From contig NC_014472.1 of NCBI RefSeq assembly GCF_000153165.2, positions 2,786,001 to 2,850,000 on the forward strand: a stretch of 64,000 bases of DNA, read 5' to 3'. Below, one piece after another: positions 1 through 8,804 of the stretch. The notes under the pieces are model-generated. The model saw only the letters and a program-made list of their open reading frames with translations. It had not been told where the DNA came from and made no database searches. This DNA is from Maribacter sp. HTCC2170 (GTDB lineage Bacteria > Bacteroidota > Bacteroidia > Flavobacteriales > Flavobacteriaceae). Position 1 is the stretch's first letter. Each line of letters starts with the position of its first letter. Position numbers and translations under genes: made by a program.

Positions 1-1268
1 ATCTGTTGGGTTTACGAGGACAAGCAAAAACCCGATTGGCGCGATTGATGGTTGGTTTGTTGGATGAATTCATTCCAATTGTCCAAGGCTCTGAAATCAA
101 TGATGATCCCTTAAAACCTATTTCGAGGTATGCCAAGGAATTGATAAAGGAAAAAGGAGATAAAACCCCGATATCGTGGCTGCCTCGAACGGACCGTTTT
201 TATGAAAAACTGGCTACTCCGGATGTAACTGTTGCTGATTTAATAGGCGATGTAGACCCTATAAAAGCAGCCAATCTAAAGCTATCCTATGCTGATGACC
301 GAGTGATACATTTTGGGATGATCCCACGTGCCAATCGCTGTATATTCGTAATCAATGAATTGCCTGATTTACAATCTCGAATACAAGTATCCTTATTCAA
401 TATCCTGGAAGAGGGTGATATTCAAATTCGTGGATTCAAATTGCGGTTGCCATTGGATTTACAGTTCGTATTTACAGCAAATCCGGAGGATTACACGAAT
501 AGGGGAAGTATTGTAACGCCATTGAAAGATAGAATTGGTTCTCAGATTTTAACGCATTATCCAGATGATATTTCAACAGCCAAGAAGATAACCGAACAAG
601 AATCAAATTTGGATAATCGACAGATTGAAGGTGTTTATGTTCCTGAAATTGCCAAGGATTTATTAGAGCAAATAAGTTTTGAAGCCCGTGATAGTGAATA
701 TGTAGATGTTAAAAGTGGTGTTAGTGCACGAACAAGTATAACTGCTTTTGAGAATCTGCTAAGTACGGCGGAACGCAGGACATTACTTTCAGGAGCTGAT
801 AGCACAACGGTTAGGCTAAGCGATTTTATTGGCGTTATTCCTGCAATAACAGGAAAGATTGAATTGGTATATGAAGGAGAGCAGGAGGGGGCAGATATTG
901 TTGCATCTATTCTAATTGATGAAGCTGTAAAATCTATCTTTCCACAATACTTTCCTAAAATAGATAAATTGGAACGCAAGGACGCCGAGAGTCCGTATGA
1001 TGAATTGACCTCTTGGTTTTTTCAAAGTGAAGGATTTGAATTGGAAGACGAGTATACTGATGCTGAATATAAAAGGGCTTTGGATGATATTCCACCTTTA
1101 AATCAATTGATTAAAACGTTTCAGCCAGATGTTTCAAAAACAGACAGTTACTTTTTAAAAGAGTTGTTGTTATGGGGTCTTGTCGCTTATAAAAAATTGA
1201 GCAAACATCGGTTTTCGGAAGGATACCAATTTAAAGATCTTTACGGTAGTTATATCAACGATCTATAA
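1..1268 (+). CDS. Magnesium-chelatase-like AAA+ ATPase (5' end outside window)
   Basis: This is the C-terminal part of an AAA+ ATPase related to the ChlI/BchI subunit of magnesium chelatase and the MoxR group. The frame is open from the first base, so the true start lies upstream. Walker A (GLRGQAKT, nt 9-32) sits at the very edge. Counting from nt 6, the Walker B-like strand CIFVINEL ends in Asn-Glu at 117-118, sensor 1 is FTANPEDYTNR (156-166), and PLKDR (172-176) carries the likely arginine finger. Relatives usually work with a vWA-domain partner as MoxR-type chaperone or metal-insertion machines. No such partner lies downstream; the next gene is convergent. The substrate is unknown. The stop is followed by a strong bidirectional terminator. 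Confidence 0.85.
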   Translation, partial: LLGLRGQAKTRLARLMVGLLDEFIPIVQGSEINDDPLKPISRYAKELIKEKGDKTPISWLPRTDRFYEKLATPDVTVADLIGDVDPIKAANLKLSYADDRVIHFGMIPRANRCIFVINELPDLQSRIQVSLFNILEEGDIQIRGFKLRLPLDLQFVFTANPEDYTNRGSIVTPLKDRIGSQILTHYPDDISTAKKITEQESNLDNRQIEGVYVPEIAKDLLEQISFEARDSEYVDVKSGVSARTSITAFENLLSTAERRTLLSGADSTTVRLSDFIGVIPAITGKIELVYEGEQEGADIVASILIDEAVKSIFPQYFPKIDKLERKDAESPYDELTSWFFQSEGFELEDEYTDAEYKRALDDIPPLNQLIKTFQPDVSKTDSYFLKELLLWGLVAYKKLSKHRFSEGYQFKDLYGSYINDL

Positions 1269-1274
1269 TAAAAA

Positions 1275-1302
1275 AAAGCCCTTCCAATTTTGGAAGGGCT
1301 TT
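1275..1302. terminator. Bidirectional intrinsic terminator
   Basis: AAAGCCCTTCCA pairs with TGGAAGGGCTTT around a 4-nt loop. A-runs lie on the left and T-rich sequence on the right, so it can stop the ATPase transcript on + and the kinase transcript on -. Confidence 0.8.
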
Positions 1303-1327
1303 CCTTTTCACTGCAATCAATTTCCCA

Positions 1328-2818
1328 TCATAATTGATATGCGGGCAGGTTAAAAATGAAGGAACTACCTTCTTTGGGTTTACTTAAAACTGTGATGGTT
1401 GTATCGTGTAAATCCATTATTTTTTTAACAATTGCCAAGCCTAGCCCGTAACCTTGTTTTTTAGTGTTTTTGTTTACTTGCTTATAGCGATCAAAGATGA
1501 ATGGTTGTTCATTTTTTGCAATTCCTGCCCCGGTATCCGTGATATTTATTTCAATCTGATCGTTGATATGGTTCAATGACAAGGTGACCTCACCTTTTGG
1601 TTCGGTGTATTTTATTGCATTTTCAATGAGGTTCTGCAAAGCACGCTCCACAAGGCTTACATCGGCATATACCATGCAATTCTCTTCAGGATTGTTCAGT
1701 CGCAAACGTATGTCTTTCTTTTGCGCCAACACTTCAAATTTGGCGATAAGGTCATGTGACAACTCAGTTATTGAAAAGGGTTCTTTTACCGGGGTAATCT
1801 GTTCAGCTTCAAGTTTTGAGTACTCGAACAATTGATTGATCAATTTAGATAATTTATCAACATTATCATGGGTAATCTGCAAATACTCCTGTTTTTCTCT
1901 CTCAGAGAGTGTATCATTTTTAATTTGAAGGGTTTCTATATACCCCTTTAAAACGGCCAGTGGCGTTCTGAGGTCGTGCGAAACATTGGCAATAAGTTCT
2001 CGTCTTAGCAGATCTACAGATTTCATCTTATCTATATTTCCTACGATGGTATCTGCCATCTCATTAAAGGTGTTTGCAAACACTTCAATATCTGAATCTT
2101 TTGGATTTTCGATACGCGCCTCTAAATCCCCTTCTCGAAATCTACGTACGGTCCCAGTCATTAGTCTTAGGTTTTTGGTTAAGAACCAAATACTCAAAAA
2201 CCCTATGAGACCTGCAAAAAGTATGGATAGCAGTGAGGCTCCAATTCCAAGATTTGAATAAAACCGACCAATTAAATTGTCATTTGCCAGTTGTAATTCT
2301 TGTCCTGCCAGTATTATATAGATAAATCCTTGTTTTCCTGAAATATCGAATGGTGCAGCAGAGAATATTTTTTGCTTATCCGGATTTCTTGGGTCATCTC
2401 CTAAAATATGTTGCTCACCATTTGTTTCAATAAAAGATTGTATAGGAGCCAAGGATACTTTTTTTGCCTCAGACCCATCACTATGGTCAAGAACCACCGA
2501 ATACAGAATCTCTCCCTTTTTATCTAATAGATAAACCTCTATACTGCGGTTTACGGCCATCATATCGTGCATTAGGTCCCCGAACAAAGCCTTGTTTACA
2601 TTACCATCTTCTAAAAAAGGGGATGCACCATTGAATTTTTCTTCTATGAGGTGATTGGCGAGATTGGCATTGACTATTTGGGCTGTTGCCTCACTATGCT
2701 TGTTGGCAAAATACCCAGTAACCATAATATATGAAGTTCCCATGACTACGATAAGTAGTATAAAGGCCAGCCATAACTTTTTGACCAATCTTGGCGTTAA
2801 TGTGTTTCCTGAACTCAT
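1328..2818 (-). CDS. Membrane sensor histidine kinase (HAMP-HisKA-HATPase)
   Basis: The protein is the sensor half of a two-component system in the inner membrane. It has 496 residues: TM1 about 15-37, a periplasmic sensor of about 150 residues, TM2 about 190-214, a HAMP linker, and a HisKA helix with ANVSHDLRTP (phospho-acceptor His281). The ATPase domain has an N box ending near Asn400, G1 DTGAG (428-432) and G2 GYGLGLA (456-462). It is therefore a complete PhoR/BaeS-type kinase. Its start overlaps the stop of the upstream response regulator by 4 nt (ATGA), so the two are translationally coupled. The ligand cannot be read from the sequence. Confidence 0.93.
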   Translation of the reverse strand: MSSGNTLTPRLVKKLWLAFILLIVVMGTSYIMVTGYFANKHSEATAQIVNANLANHLIEEKFNGASPFLEDGNVNKALFGDLMHDMMAVNRSIEVYLLDKKGEILYSVVLDHSDGSEAKKVSLAPIQSFIETNGEQHILGDDPRNPDKQKIFSAAPFDISGKQGFIYIILAGQELQLANDNLIGRFYSNLGIGASLLSILFAGLIGFLSIWFLTKNLRLMTGTVRRFREGDLEARIENPKDSDIEVFANTFNEMADTIVGNIDKMKSVDLLRRELIANVSHDLRTPLAVLKGYIETLQIKNDTLSEREKQEYLQITHDNVDKLSKLINQLFEYSKLEAEQITPVKEPFSITELSHDLIAKFEVLAQKKDIRLRLNNPEENCMVYADVSLVERALQNLIENAIKYTEPKGEVTLSLNHINDQIEINITDTGAGIAKNEQPFIFDRYKQVNKNTKKQGYGLGLAIVKKIMDLHDTTITVLSKPKEGSSFIFNLPAYQL

Positions 2819-3513
2819 AATAAAATGTCTTCATTAAATTTATATCCTACACCCCATGTCGTAAGTATAAAAGTGGGGTGTGTCATATCTGATTCAATTT
2901 TTGCGCGCAGCCGATTTATATGCGAATTGACCGTATGCTCATATCCTTCAAAATTGTATCCCCAGATAATGTTCAGTAACTCCGTCCTTGTGTAATTCCT
3001 TCCAGGATTTGAAGCCATTAATACCAAGAGTTCAAATTCTTTCGGGCTAAGTTCAATCTTGTCATCCTCCAATAGAACTTTTCTTTTATCTATATCAATA
3101 AACAAGCCTTCAGCATGTATTGAGGCAGTGTTTTCTTTTTTAGTTTCTTTAATATCAGTTCTTCTTAATACTGCTTTCACTCTTGCCAATAACTCTCTGA
3201 TACTAAAAGGTTTGGTGATATAGTCATCTGCACCTATCTCAAGACCAAGTACCCTGTCTATCTCCTCAGATTTAGCTGTAAGCATAATAATTGGTGTATT
3301 CTTTACAGCCCTAAGTTTTTTACATATTTCTACCCCATCCAGTGTTGGTAGGGTTAAATCCAAGAGAATAAGATCATAATTATTTTCCAAGGCCATATTC
3401 AAACCCTGTTGTCCATCCATTGCCTTGGCTGTTGTATAGATTAAATCGGTGAGATGAATTTCTAGAAGCTTTATAATCTCCGGATCATCTTCTATGATAA
3501 GAATGTTTTTCAT
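2815..3513 (-). CDS. OmpR/PhoB-family response regulator
   Basis: This is the cognate transcription factor of the kinase that follows it. It has 232 residues: an N-terminal receiver with acidic pair Asp9/Asp10, phospho-acceptor Asp52 (LILLDLTLP) and the conserved switch Lys in ITKPFS, then a winged-helix DNA-binding domain ending in a TTWGVGYKF wing typical of OmpR/PhoB. It is first in the operon and divergent from the collagen-like lipoprotein at 3749. The 235-bp gap between them probably carries both promoters, so that lipoprotein could be a target (inference). Confidence 0.93.
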   Translation of the reverse strand: MKNILIIEDDPEIIKLLEIHLTDLIYTTAKAMDGQQGLNMALENNYDLILLDLTLPTLDGVEICKKLRAVKNTPIIMLTAKSEEIDRVLGLEIGADDYITKPFSIRELLARVKAVLRRTDIKETKKENTASIHAEGLFIDIDKRKVLLEDDKIELSPKEFELLVLMASNPGRNYTRTELLNIIWGYNFEGYEHTVNSHINRLRAKIESDMTHPTFILTTWGVGYKFNEDILL

Positions 3514-3748
3514 AATTGTCTACTACGAATGAAGTTAAAAGATATCACATAACTATCACAATGAAAAGATATAAACAAAGAAGCCTGTTTTGTAAGTAAA
3601 CCATGATACTTCCAAGTGTCTGCATGTCTTATGTAGTTGAACTCATCACAAAATCCTTACAACGAGTTACTAAAAGTTTATCATTTTGTGATTCTCCTGT
3701 TATTTAATGCTTGTTAGTTTGTCGTGTAATCCTAAAAACAAAAGGTAT

Positions 3749-4747
3749 ATGAAACATGTAAGAAATCTGTTTACTTTATTAACTATGATTATGCTCTGTA
3801 CATTATCGTCCTGTAGTGATGGCGAAGATGGTTTGGATGGCATAAACGGTATAGATGGTCAAGACGGTGCTGATGGTCAAGATGGCGTAGATGGTCAGGA
3901 TGGTGCCGATATAGCAAAAATGGCGACCTTGGACTTTAATCTTAATGGTTTGGAAAATCTAGGTCCTGATTATTTGTATGAAGGTTGGATCGTTGTTGAC
4001 GGAGCTCCTCAATCAACAGGGATTTTTTCTGTTAATGACTCTGGTTCACTTTCAAAAAGCTCATTTGAAGTTGATTCAGTTTTGTTGGCAAATGCGCATA
4101 AATTTGTTTTGACTATTGAACCAAATCCAGATTCGGATCCCGCTCCATCCTATCAAAAACTGATTGCTGGTGACTTTTCAGGAAATTCCGCTGTCATAGC
4201 TTCCAATGTAATGCCTGGGGTTGGTGACTTTAGTGGTGCTTCTGGAAGTTTCTTTTTACGCAGCCCAACAGATGAACCAGTAGGCTCGGCGAACAATGGA
4301 AATGATCAAAACGGTATTTGGTTTGGTCTACCGGGTATGCCTCCTGGGGCTAATTTCGTTTTGCCAACATTACCAACAGGTTGGGCATACGAAGGTTGGG
4401 TCGTTGGTGATGCAGGGCCACTTTCCACTGGAACATTTACTTCTTTTGATGTAATGGATGATAATGCTGGTTCCGCGTCGAGTTTTGGAGGTACTGAGAA
4501 TTTGGGACCCCCACTTCCAGGAGAGGACTTCTTTCTTAATGCACCTGCGGGAGAGACTTTTCCTCTTGATATTCGTGGAAGAACGGTTGTAATTAGTATT
4601 GAACCGGTACCAGACAATAGTCCAGAACCTTTTGTGCTAAAACCATTGGTAGCGATATCAGGAAATGATACGGCACCGGAATCATACCTCTTTCAATTGA
4701 ACTTAGAATCTTTTCCAAGTGGAAACGTAACAAGAGTTAATGAATAG
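3749..4747 (+). CDS. Surface lipoprotein: collagen-like stretch plus two RskA-like domains
   Basis: A 332-residue predicted lipoprotein. I start at ATG 3749, preceded by AAAAGG, because it gives a clean signal peptide ending in LSSC; the upstream ATG at 3707 would add 14 non-signal residues. After the lipid Cys comes SDGED, an acidic patch like the flavobacterial surface-export signal. Next is a short Gly-X-Y tract (GEDGLDGINGIDGQDGADG and onward, about 10 triplets). The rest contains two related units starting YEGWIVVDGAPQSTG and YEGWVVGDAGPLSTG, each followed by a strand of the form (F/V)(V/L)xIEPxPD. That pattern resembles the C-terminal domain of RskA-type anti-sigma factors, but there is no TM anchor here. 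Function unknown. Confidence 0.8.
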   Translation: MKHVRNLFTLLTMIMLCTLSSCSDGEDGLDGINGIDGQDGADGQDGVDGQDGADIAKMATLDFNLNGLENLGPDYLYEGWIVVDGAPQSTGIFSVNDSGSLSKSSFEVDSVLLANAHKFVLTIEPNPDSDPAPSYQKLIAGDFSGNSAVIASNVMPGVGDFSGASGSFFLRSPTDEPVGSANNGNDQNGIWFGLPGMPPGANFVLPTLPTGWAYEGWVVGDAGPLSTGTFTSFDVMDDNAGSASSFGGTENLGPPLPGEDFFLNAPAGETFPLDIRGRTVVISIEPVPDNSPEPFVLKPLVAISGNDTAPESYLFQLNLESFPSGNVTRVNE

Positions 4748-4865
4748 TTGTAAACTGTAACTGAGGGAGTATCATCTTTTCAATGACAATGATTCTCTCT
4801 CATTGTGTTTAACTCCTATTTCTTAAATGAAATAGGGTTAAGAAAGGAGAAGCAACTCAAGAGGA

Positions 4866-5066
4866 ATGAATGTGGATGAATCAGCTTCATTTCAAACAGG
4901 GCCCAATACTGATGCGGCAGATGATGATACAACGGTTCGCAGAGTTACAGAAATATATGATGTTCAGTTTGGAAAAGGTGCAATCTCTTCATCTGAAGGC
5001 GTTGCAGAGTATGGAGATTTAAGAATTGGTTATAATCTTGTAAAAGTGATGATAGAGTCTAATTAA
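4866..5066 (+). CDS. Small hypothetical protein (66 aa)
   Basis: A 66-residue acidic frame rich in Asp and Ser, with no signal peptide. It starts at an ATG preceded by a purine-rich AAGAGGA. It ends just before a hairpin with a T-run at about 5097-5126, so it may be the last gene on the 3749 transcript. I recognise no family. It could be the remnant of a longer secreted protein, since the C-terminal half has a beta-strand-like pattern (YDVQFGKGAISSSEGVAEYG). Confidence rests only on an open frame, a plausible ribosome site and the terminator. Confidence 0.4.
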   Translation: MNVDESASFQTGPNTDAADDDTTVRRVTEIYDVQFGKGAISSSEGVAEYGDLRIGYNLVKVMIESN

Positions 5067-5096
5067 AATGTTTTGTTTTGAAGGTTGGTTTGGAAG

Positions 5097-5126
5097 AAGC
5101 TCTGGCATAATGTGGGAGCTTTTTTT
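5097..5126 (+). terminator. Intrinsic terminator
   Basis: AAGCTC pairs with GAGCTT across a 13-nt loop and is followed by six more T on the + strand. It closes the 3749-5066 transcript. Confidence 0.6.
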
Positions 5127-5135
5127 AGATTGCAA

Positions 5136-5618
5136 CTATTCCCAAGTGTCTATTTGGTCATTAACATTGTCAAATCTATAAGTACCAATTATTGCCTTTC
5201 TGTGCTTAAACATTATCAATGTCAATGCCAATAGCATGAAGTATAAAAAGAGAATGACAATACCAAATGGAATGAACGTTGCAGGAATGACTTGACTTTC
5301 GAAATCAGTATAGCTCAATAAAATAAAGAGTGTGTCAATAAACTTATAGATATAAATGAAAAAAATGATATACAATGCAAACTCCAAATTACGCATTTGT
5401 GGATCAGGACCTTCTTGTTCCCTGATTTTAAACCAGATAGCATATAAATAGGTGAAATGCAAAAATGTTAGTAAAGGGAAGATGTAGTTGTCAAATTTGA
5501 AGAAGTAGAATTTATTGGTATAAAGACCGTAAAAACTAAAAACTATCAACAAAAGTAAAACTACCACAGACAGTAAAAGACCACTTTTCCACGATATTAT
5601 TCGTAAAATCAACTTCAT
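5136..5618 (-). CDS. Four-TM membrane protein of unknown function
   Basis: A 160-residue protein with four hydrophobic segments at about 14-32, 46-64, 82-104 and 116-138. The N-terminus is short and basic (MKLILRIISWK) and the C-terminus is charged. Nothing in it suggests an enzyme. It is monocistronic: the next gene upstream on this strand ends 174 nt away, behind its own terminator. No family recognised. Confidence 0.65.
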   Translation of the reverse strand: MKLILRIISWKSGLLLSVVVLLLLIVFSFYGLYTNKFYFFKFDNYIFPLLTFLHFTYLYAIWFKIREQEGPDPQMRNLEFALYIIFFIYIYKFIDTLFILLSYTDFESQVIPATFIPFGIVILFLYFMLLALTLIMFKHRKAIIGTYRFDNVNDQIDTWE

Positions 5619-5726
5619 TCTAAGTAGGTTTCAAGGATTTGGGGGAACCCTGGTTCAAATCTTAAAACGCTACCAACTTTCCTTTATTTAAATAAATCGA
5701 TGAAAAACATTTAATGTTGGGAACAT

Positions 5727-5769
5727 AGAAAAAAGTGTGGTCAAAGTCACTTCTGACCTAGCCACACTT
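5727..5769 (-). terminator. Intrinsic terminator of the 5793-6230 gene
   Basis: Read on the - strand, AAGTGTGG and CCACACTT form an 8-bp stem around a 21-nt loop, followed by six T. It lies just downstream of the stop at 5793. Confidence 0.6.
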
Positions 5770-5792
5770 CATTTAAATTGCTCTTAAACTTG

Positions 5793-6230
5793 TTAAGATA
5801 TCCAGCTTTTTTTGATTGAGCTTTTCGCAAATAATACTAATGCAATACCTATAATAATTATCATAATGGGCATTCCCATCTTATCAGAGCCAATTACTTC
5901 AAAAGTGTTACTTAAAAAGAACATATACGTCATTTGGCCTAAGATCCCAAGAAGTGAAATTAATAGTACAGGTTTCGCCCATTTTTTTCTAAGTAACAAT
6001 GCGATGCAGCCAATTAAACCGGCCCACACTGCAATTGCAAAAGCTCCAGTAACCCAAACAGGTTGGGATTCGTGGAGTAACCGCTCAGCCTGTGACATTT
6101 TTTCTAAATCTTCAATACTCATATATGCCTGCCCTAAGTAAGCCAGGACTCCCATTAAATTCCAAATAAGTGCAAGTGCACTTACTATCCAAAACCACAC
6201 GGGCGGTTTTGTTATACCACTGTTTGTCAT
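5793..6230 (-). CDS. Small four-TM membrane protein
   Basis: A 145-residue integral membrane protein with four predicted helices (about 12-33, 58-80, 86-104, 116-136). It opens with KPPVWFWIVSALALIWNLMG, a pattern I associate with a common group of uncharacterised flavobacterial four-helix proteins. The 30-residue segment between helices 1 and 2 is rich in Glu and Gln. It stands alone between a terminator and the divergent TruA-like gene. No biochemical role can be assigned. Confidence 0.7.
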   Translation of the reverse strand: MTNSGITKPPVWFWIVSALALIWNLMGVLAYLGQAYMSIEDLEKMSQAERLLHESQPVWVTGAFAIAVWAGLIGCIALLLRKKWAKPVLLISLLGILGQMTYMFFLSNTFEVIGSDKMGMPIMIIIIGIALVLFAKSSIKKSWIS

Positions 6231-6317
6231 AATAAAATGTTTAGTTGATTAATGCTTTCAAAGTACAAAATTTACTTGAAATGGTTTAATGCAGTAATTT
6301 TGACGAAAATAGCAACT

Positions 6318-7100
6318 ATGAAAAAACAGCGGTTCTATTACGTCATCAAACTACAGTACTTAGGTTTCAGGTTCAGCGGTTGGCAAAAACAACCTGGACA
6401 GAAAACTGTAGAAGGTATGATCACGAAAACCTTAAAGTTTATACTGCCGAATTCAGAGTTTAAAATATTGAGTGCTGGTCGTACAGATTCTAAGGTTTCT
6501 GCCCTTGATGCTGCCTTTGAACTCTTTATTAATGAACCACTTACTGATTTTGAAGCATTTATTGGGTTGTTTAACAAAAACTTGCCGTCTGACATTAGAG
6601 TAATGTCTATTAAAGAGGTAAATGAGGATTTCAATATTATTCAAGATCCCAAAGTGAAGGAGTATGTTTATCTCTTTTCCTATGGAAGTAAGAATCACCC
6701 TTATAGTTCACCTTTCATTACCAATGTTTTGGATGAACTCGATTTAGAACTGATGAAAAAAGCAGCGAGTCTATATGTTGGTACCCACGATTTATCGGTC
6801 TATACAGTAAAAGCGCAAAACAATGCACATAAAAAGCGAACCATAACTAGTTGTGAAATAATCGAAAATAAGATATTACAGGCAAATTTCTTTCCAGAAA
6901 AATCATATGCATTTCGAGTAGAAGGGCCTGGTTTTATGCGCTATCAAATAAGAATGATGATGGGTGCGCTCATTCAATTGGGTAAGGGGGAATTGTTATT
7001 CGCAGATATAGAGAATTCCTTGTCCAATCCCGAATCAATAGAATTGACTTATGTTGCGCCGGGCTCAGGGTTACTCTTGAACCGTCTGGACTTGGATTAA
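6318..7100 (+). CDS. TruA-family tRNA pseudouridine synthase, divergent paralogue
   Basis: A 260-residue protein of the TruA fold. I choose ATG 6318 because MKKQRFYYVIKLQYLGFRFSG matches the family N-terminus; the upstream ATG at 6252 adds 22 unrelated residues. The catalytic Asp is Asp57 in AGRTDSKVSA. In ordinary TruA the motif reads RTDAGVHA, so three flanking positions (A, G, H) have become S, K and S. The GWQKQP segment and the C-terminal GPGFMRYQIRMMMGAL core are conserved. TruA modifies U38-40 of the tRNA anticodon arm; this version may have a different target. A canonical truA is probably elsewhere in the genome (inference). Confidence 0.8.
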   Translation: MKKQRFYYVIKLQYLGFRFSGWQKQPGQKTVEGMITKTLKFILPNSEFKILSAGRTDSKVSALDAAFELFINEPLTDFEAFIGLFNKNLPSDIRVMSIKEVNEDFNIIQDPKVKEYVYLFSYGSKNHPYSSPFITNVLDELDLELMKKAASLYVGTHDLSVYTVKAQNNAHKKRTITSCEIIENKILQANFFPEKSYAFRVEGPGFMRYQIRMMMGALIQLGKGELLFADIENSLSNPESIELTYVAPGSGLLLNRLDLD

Positions 7101-7143
7101 CGAAAGCGTATTTTTTTTGTACATTGTTGCTAAACATTAATGC

Positions 7144-8019
7144 ATGCCGTATTGGGTTTATATTTCACTTCTGATTTTGGGTATTTACCTGGGTATAAGT
7201 GTTCTGCTTTATTTTTTACAGGATTACCTGATGTTTAAGCCTGAAAAACTTCACAAGGATTTTGAATTTCATTACGAGAACCAGGAGATTGAGGAATATA
7301 ATGTAGAAACGAGAGATGGGGCAATAATCAACGGTATTAGATTCAAATCAAAAGAACCCAAAGGTGTTGTTTTTTATCTAAAAGGAAACTCAAAGAGTAT
7401 CAAAGGCTGGGGTAAATTCGCTGTGGACTTTACGCGACATGGTTATGATGTATTGATGGTTGATTATCGTGGTTTTGGCAAAAGCACGGGTACACGAACC
7501 CAAAAAGCCATAAAAAGGGACCTTCAAATGATTTACGATAAAATCAAGGAACATACTCCTGAAAAATATATAATTCTTTATGGGCGTTCTTTGGGCTCTG
7601 GTTTTGCTGCAAAACTGGCATCTATGAATAACCCTAGAATGTTGATATTGGATGCCCCTTATTATAGTTTGAGCAAGGTAGCCAAGAAGTACATTCCTTT
7701 TATGCCTTTATCATTACTTTTGAAGTTTCCCATGCCCACATACAAATGGTTAAAATACGTGAATTGTCCTATACATATCATCCATGGAACAGATGATCGA
7801 TTAATTCCATATAAAACCAGTGTAAAACTCTCTAAGATAAAACCAAAATACACTCGTTTGTATACTGTGATAGGTGGAGGACACAAAAACTTGAATACTT
7901 TCCCCGATTATCATAAAATGCTCTCAGAAATTATTCTCACAAGACCAAAAGAAGTAGATTTGAAAGGTTCAAGTATAAATGTTCGTCATTCTTCAAAACG
8001 TAGTAATGCGAAAGTTTAA
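7144..8019 (+). CDS. Membrane-anchored alpha/beta hydrolase (copy 1)
   Basis: A 291-residue alpha/beta hydrolase with an N-terminal anchor (about 5-27) and the catalytic domain probably facing outward. The nucleophile elbow is GRSLGSG (Ser149), the acid is in HGTDDR (Asp217/218) and the His is in GGGHKN (His247). It resembles the Bem46/YqkD-type hydrolases of unknown substrate. The oxyanion-side motif, usually HGN, reads KGN here (Lys80-Gly81-Asn82). A close paralogue follows with a 14-nt overlap, so this is a tandem duplication transcribed as one unit. Confidence 0.82.
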   Translation: MPYWVYISLLILGIYLGISVLLYFLQDYLMFKPEKLHKDFEFHYENQEIEEYNVETRDGAIINGIRFKSKEPKGVVFYLKGNSKSIKGWGKFAVDFTRHGYDVLMVDYRGFGKSTGTRTQKAIKRDLQMIYDKIKEHTPEKYIILYGRSLGSGFAAKLASMNNPRMLILDAPYYSLSKVAKKYIPFMPLSLLLKFPMPTYKWLKYVNCPIHIIHGTDDRLIPYKTSVKLSKIKPKYTRLYTVIGGGHKNLNTFPDYHKMLSEIILTRPKEVDLKGSSINVRHSSKRSNAKV

Positions 8020-8803
8020 AAAAACAATCAAAGTTTTACTTTTTCTTTATGTTTTAATTACTCTTATGCTCTATTTTTTACAAGAGAAAATAATTTTTCT
8101 TCCAACGAAGTTGCCTCAGGATTATGAATATTCTTTCTCACATAATTTTGAAGAGTTAAACTTAAAAACAGACGATGGCTCAGTTCTTAATGCCCTTCAT
8201 TTTAAGAAAGTTAACCCAAAAGGGTTAATCCTTTACTTTCACGGTAATGCTGGCGATTTATCACGCTGGGGAAAGATAACATCTTCATTTGTTGATAAGG
8301 GTTACGATGTTTTGGTAATGGATTATCGCACCTATGGAAAGAGCACTGGTAAATTGAGTGAATTGGCTTTGCATAATGATGCACAATTATTTTATGAGTA
8401 TGCATTGAGGCATTATGAGGAATCAAAAATAACATTGTATGGAAGGTCTTTAGGGACAGGGTTAGCCACTAAGCTGGCCTCAACCAATAACCCAATCAGG
8501 TTAGTGTTGGAAACGCCATACTATAGTCTTTTGGAAGTTGCAAGAAACCGTTTTCCGTTTTTACCTCTTGATTGGTTGTTGAAATACAAGATTTTATCCT
8601 ATGAATTTATACAAAATGTGAGCTGTCCCATCACTGTTTTTCATGGTACTAATGACACTGTGGTGCCTTATGAATCGGGAAAAAAATTGTATGATGCAAT
8701 TCCCCATAACTCAAAAAAACTTTTTACCATCGAGTGCGGTGGGCACAATAATCTTGTTGATTTTAAGACATTTTCAAAAGGAATCGAGGAGGCACTGGAA
8801 TAA
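8006..8803 (+). CDS. Membrane-anchored alpha/beta hydrolase (copy 2)
   Basis: A 265-residue paralogue of the preceding protein with the same layout: TM about 8-26, nucleophile GRSLGTG (Ser148), acid in HGTND (Asp217) and His247 in CGGHNN. Unlike copy 1 it keeps the usual HGN motif (FHGNAGD). The start is taken at ATG 8006, which gives a basic MRKFKKTIK leader and overlaps the end of copy 1; an earlier ATG at 7979 would give an odd extension. Substrate unknown. The stop lies 1 nt from the convergent end of cysM. Confidence 0.82.
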   Translation: MRKFKKTIKVLLFLYVLITLMLYFLQEKIIFLPTKLPQDYEYSFSHNFEELNLKTDDGSVLNALHFKKVNPKGLILYFHGNAGDLSRWGKITSSFVDKGYDVLVMDYRTYGKSTGKLSELALHNDAQLFYEYALRHYEESKITLYGRSLGTGLATKLASTNNPIRLVLETPYYSLLEVARNRFPFLPLDWLLKYKILSYEFIQNVSCPITVFHGTNDTVVPYESGKKLYDAIPHNSKKLFTIECGGHNNLVDFKTFSKGIEEALE

Positions 8804-8804
8804 A

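Noticed and set aside
3822-3920. Repetitive DNA considered as a CRISPR-like or satellite repeat
   Set aside because: It is the in-frame codon pattern of a Gly-X-Y collagen-like tract inside a lipoprotein.
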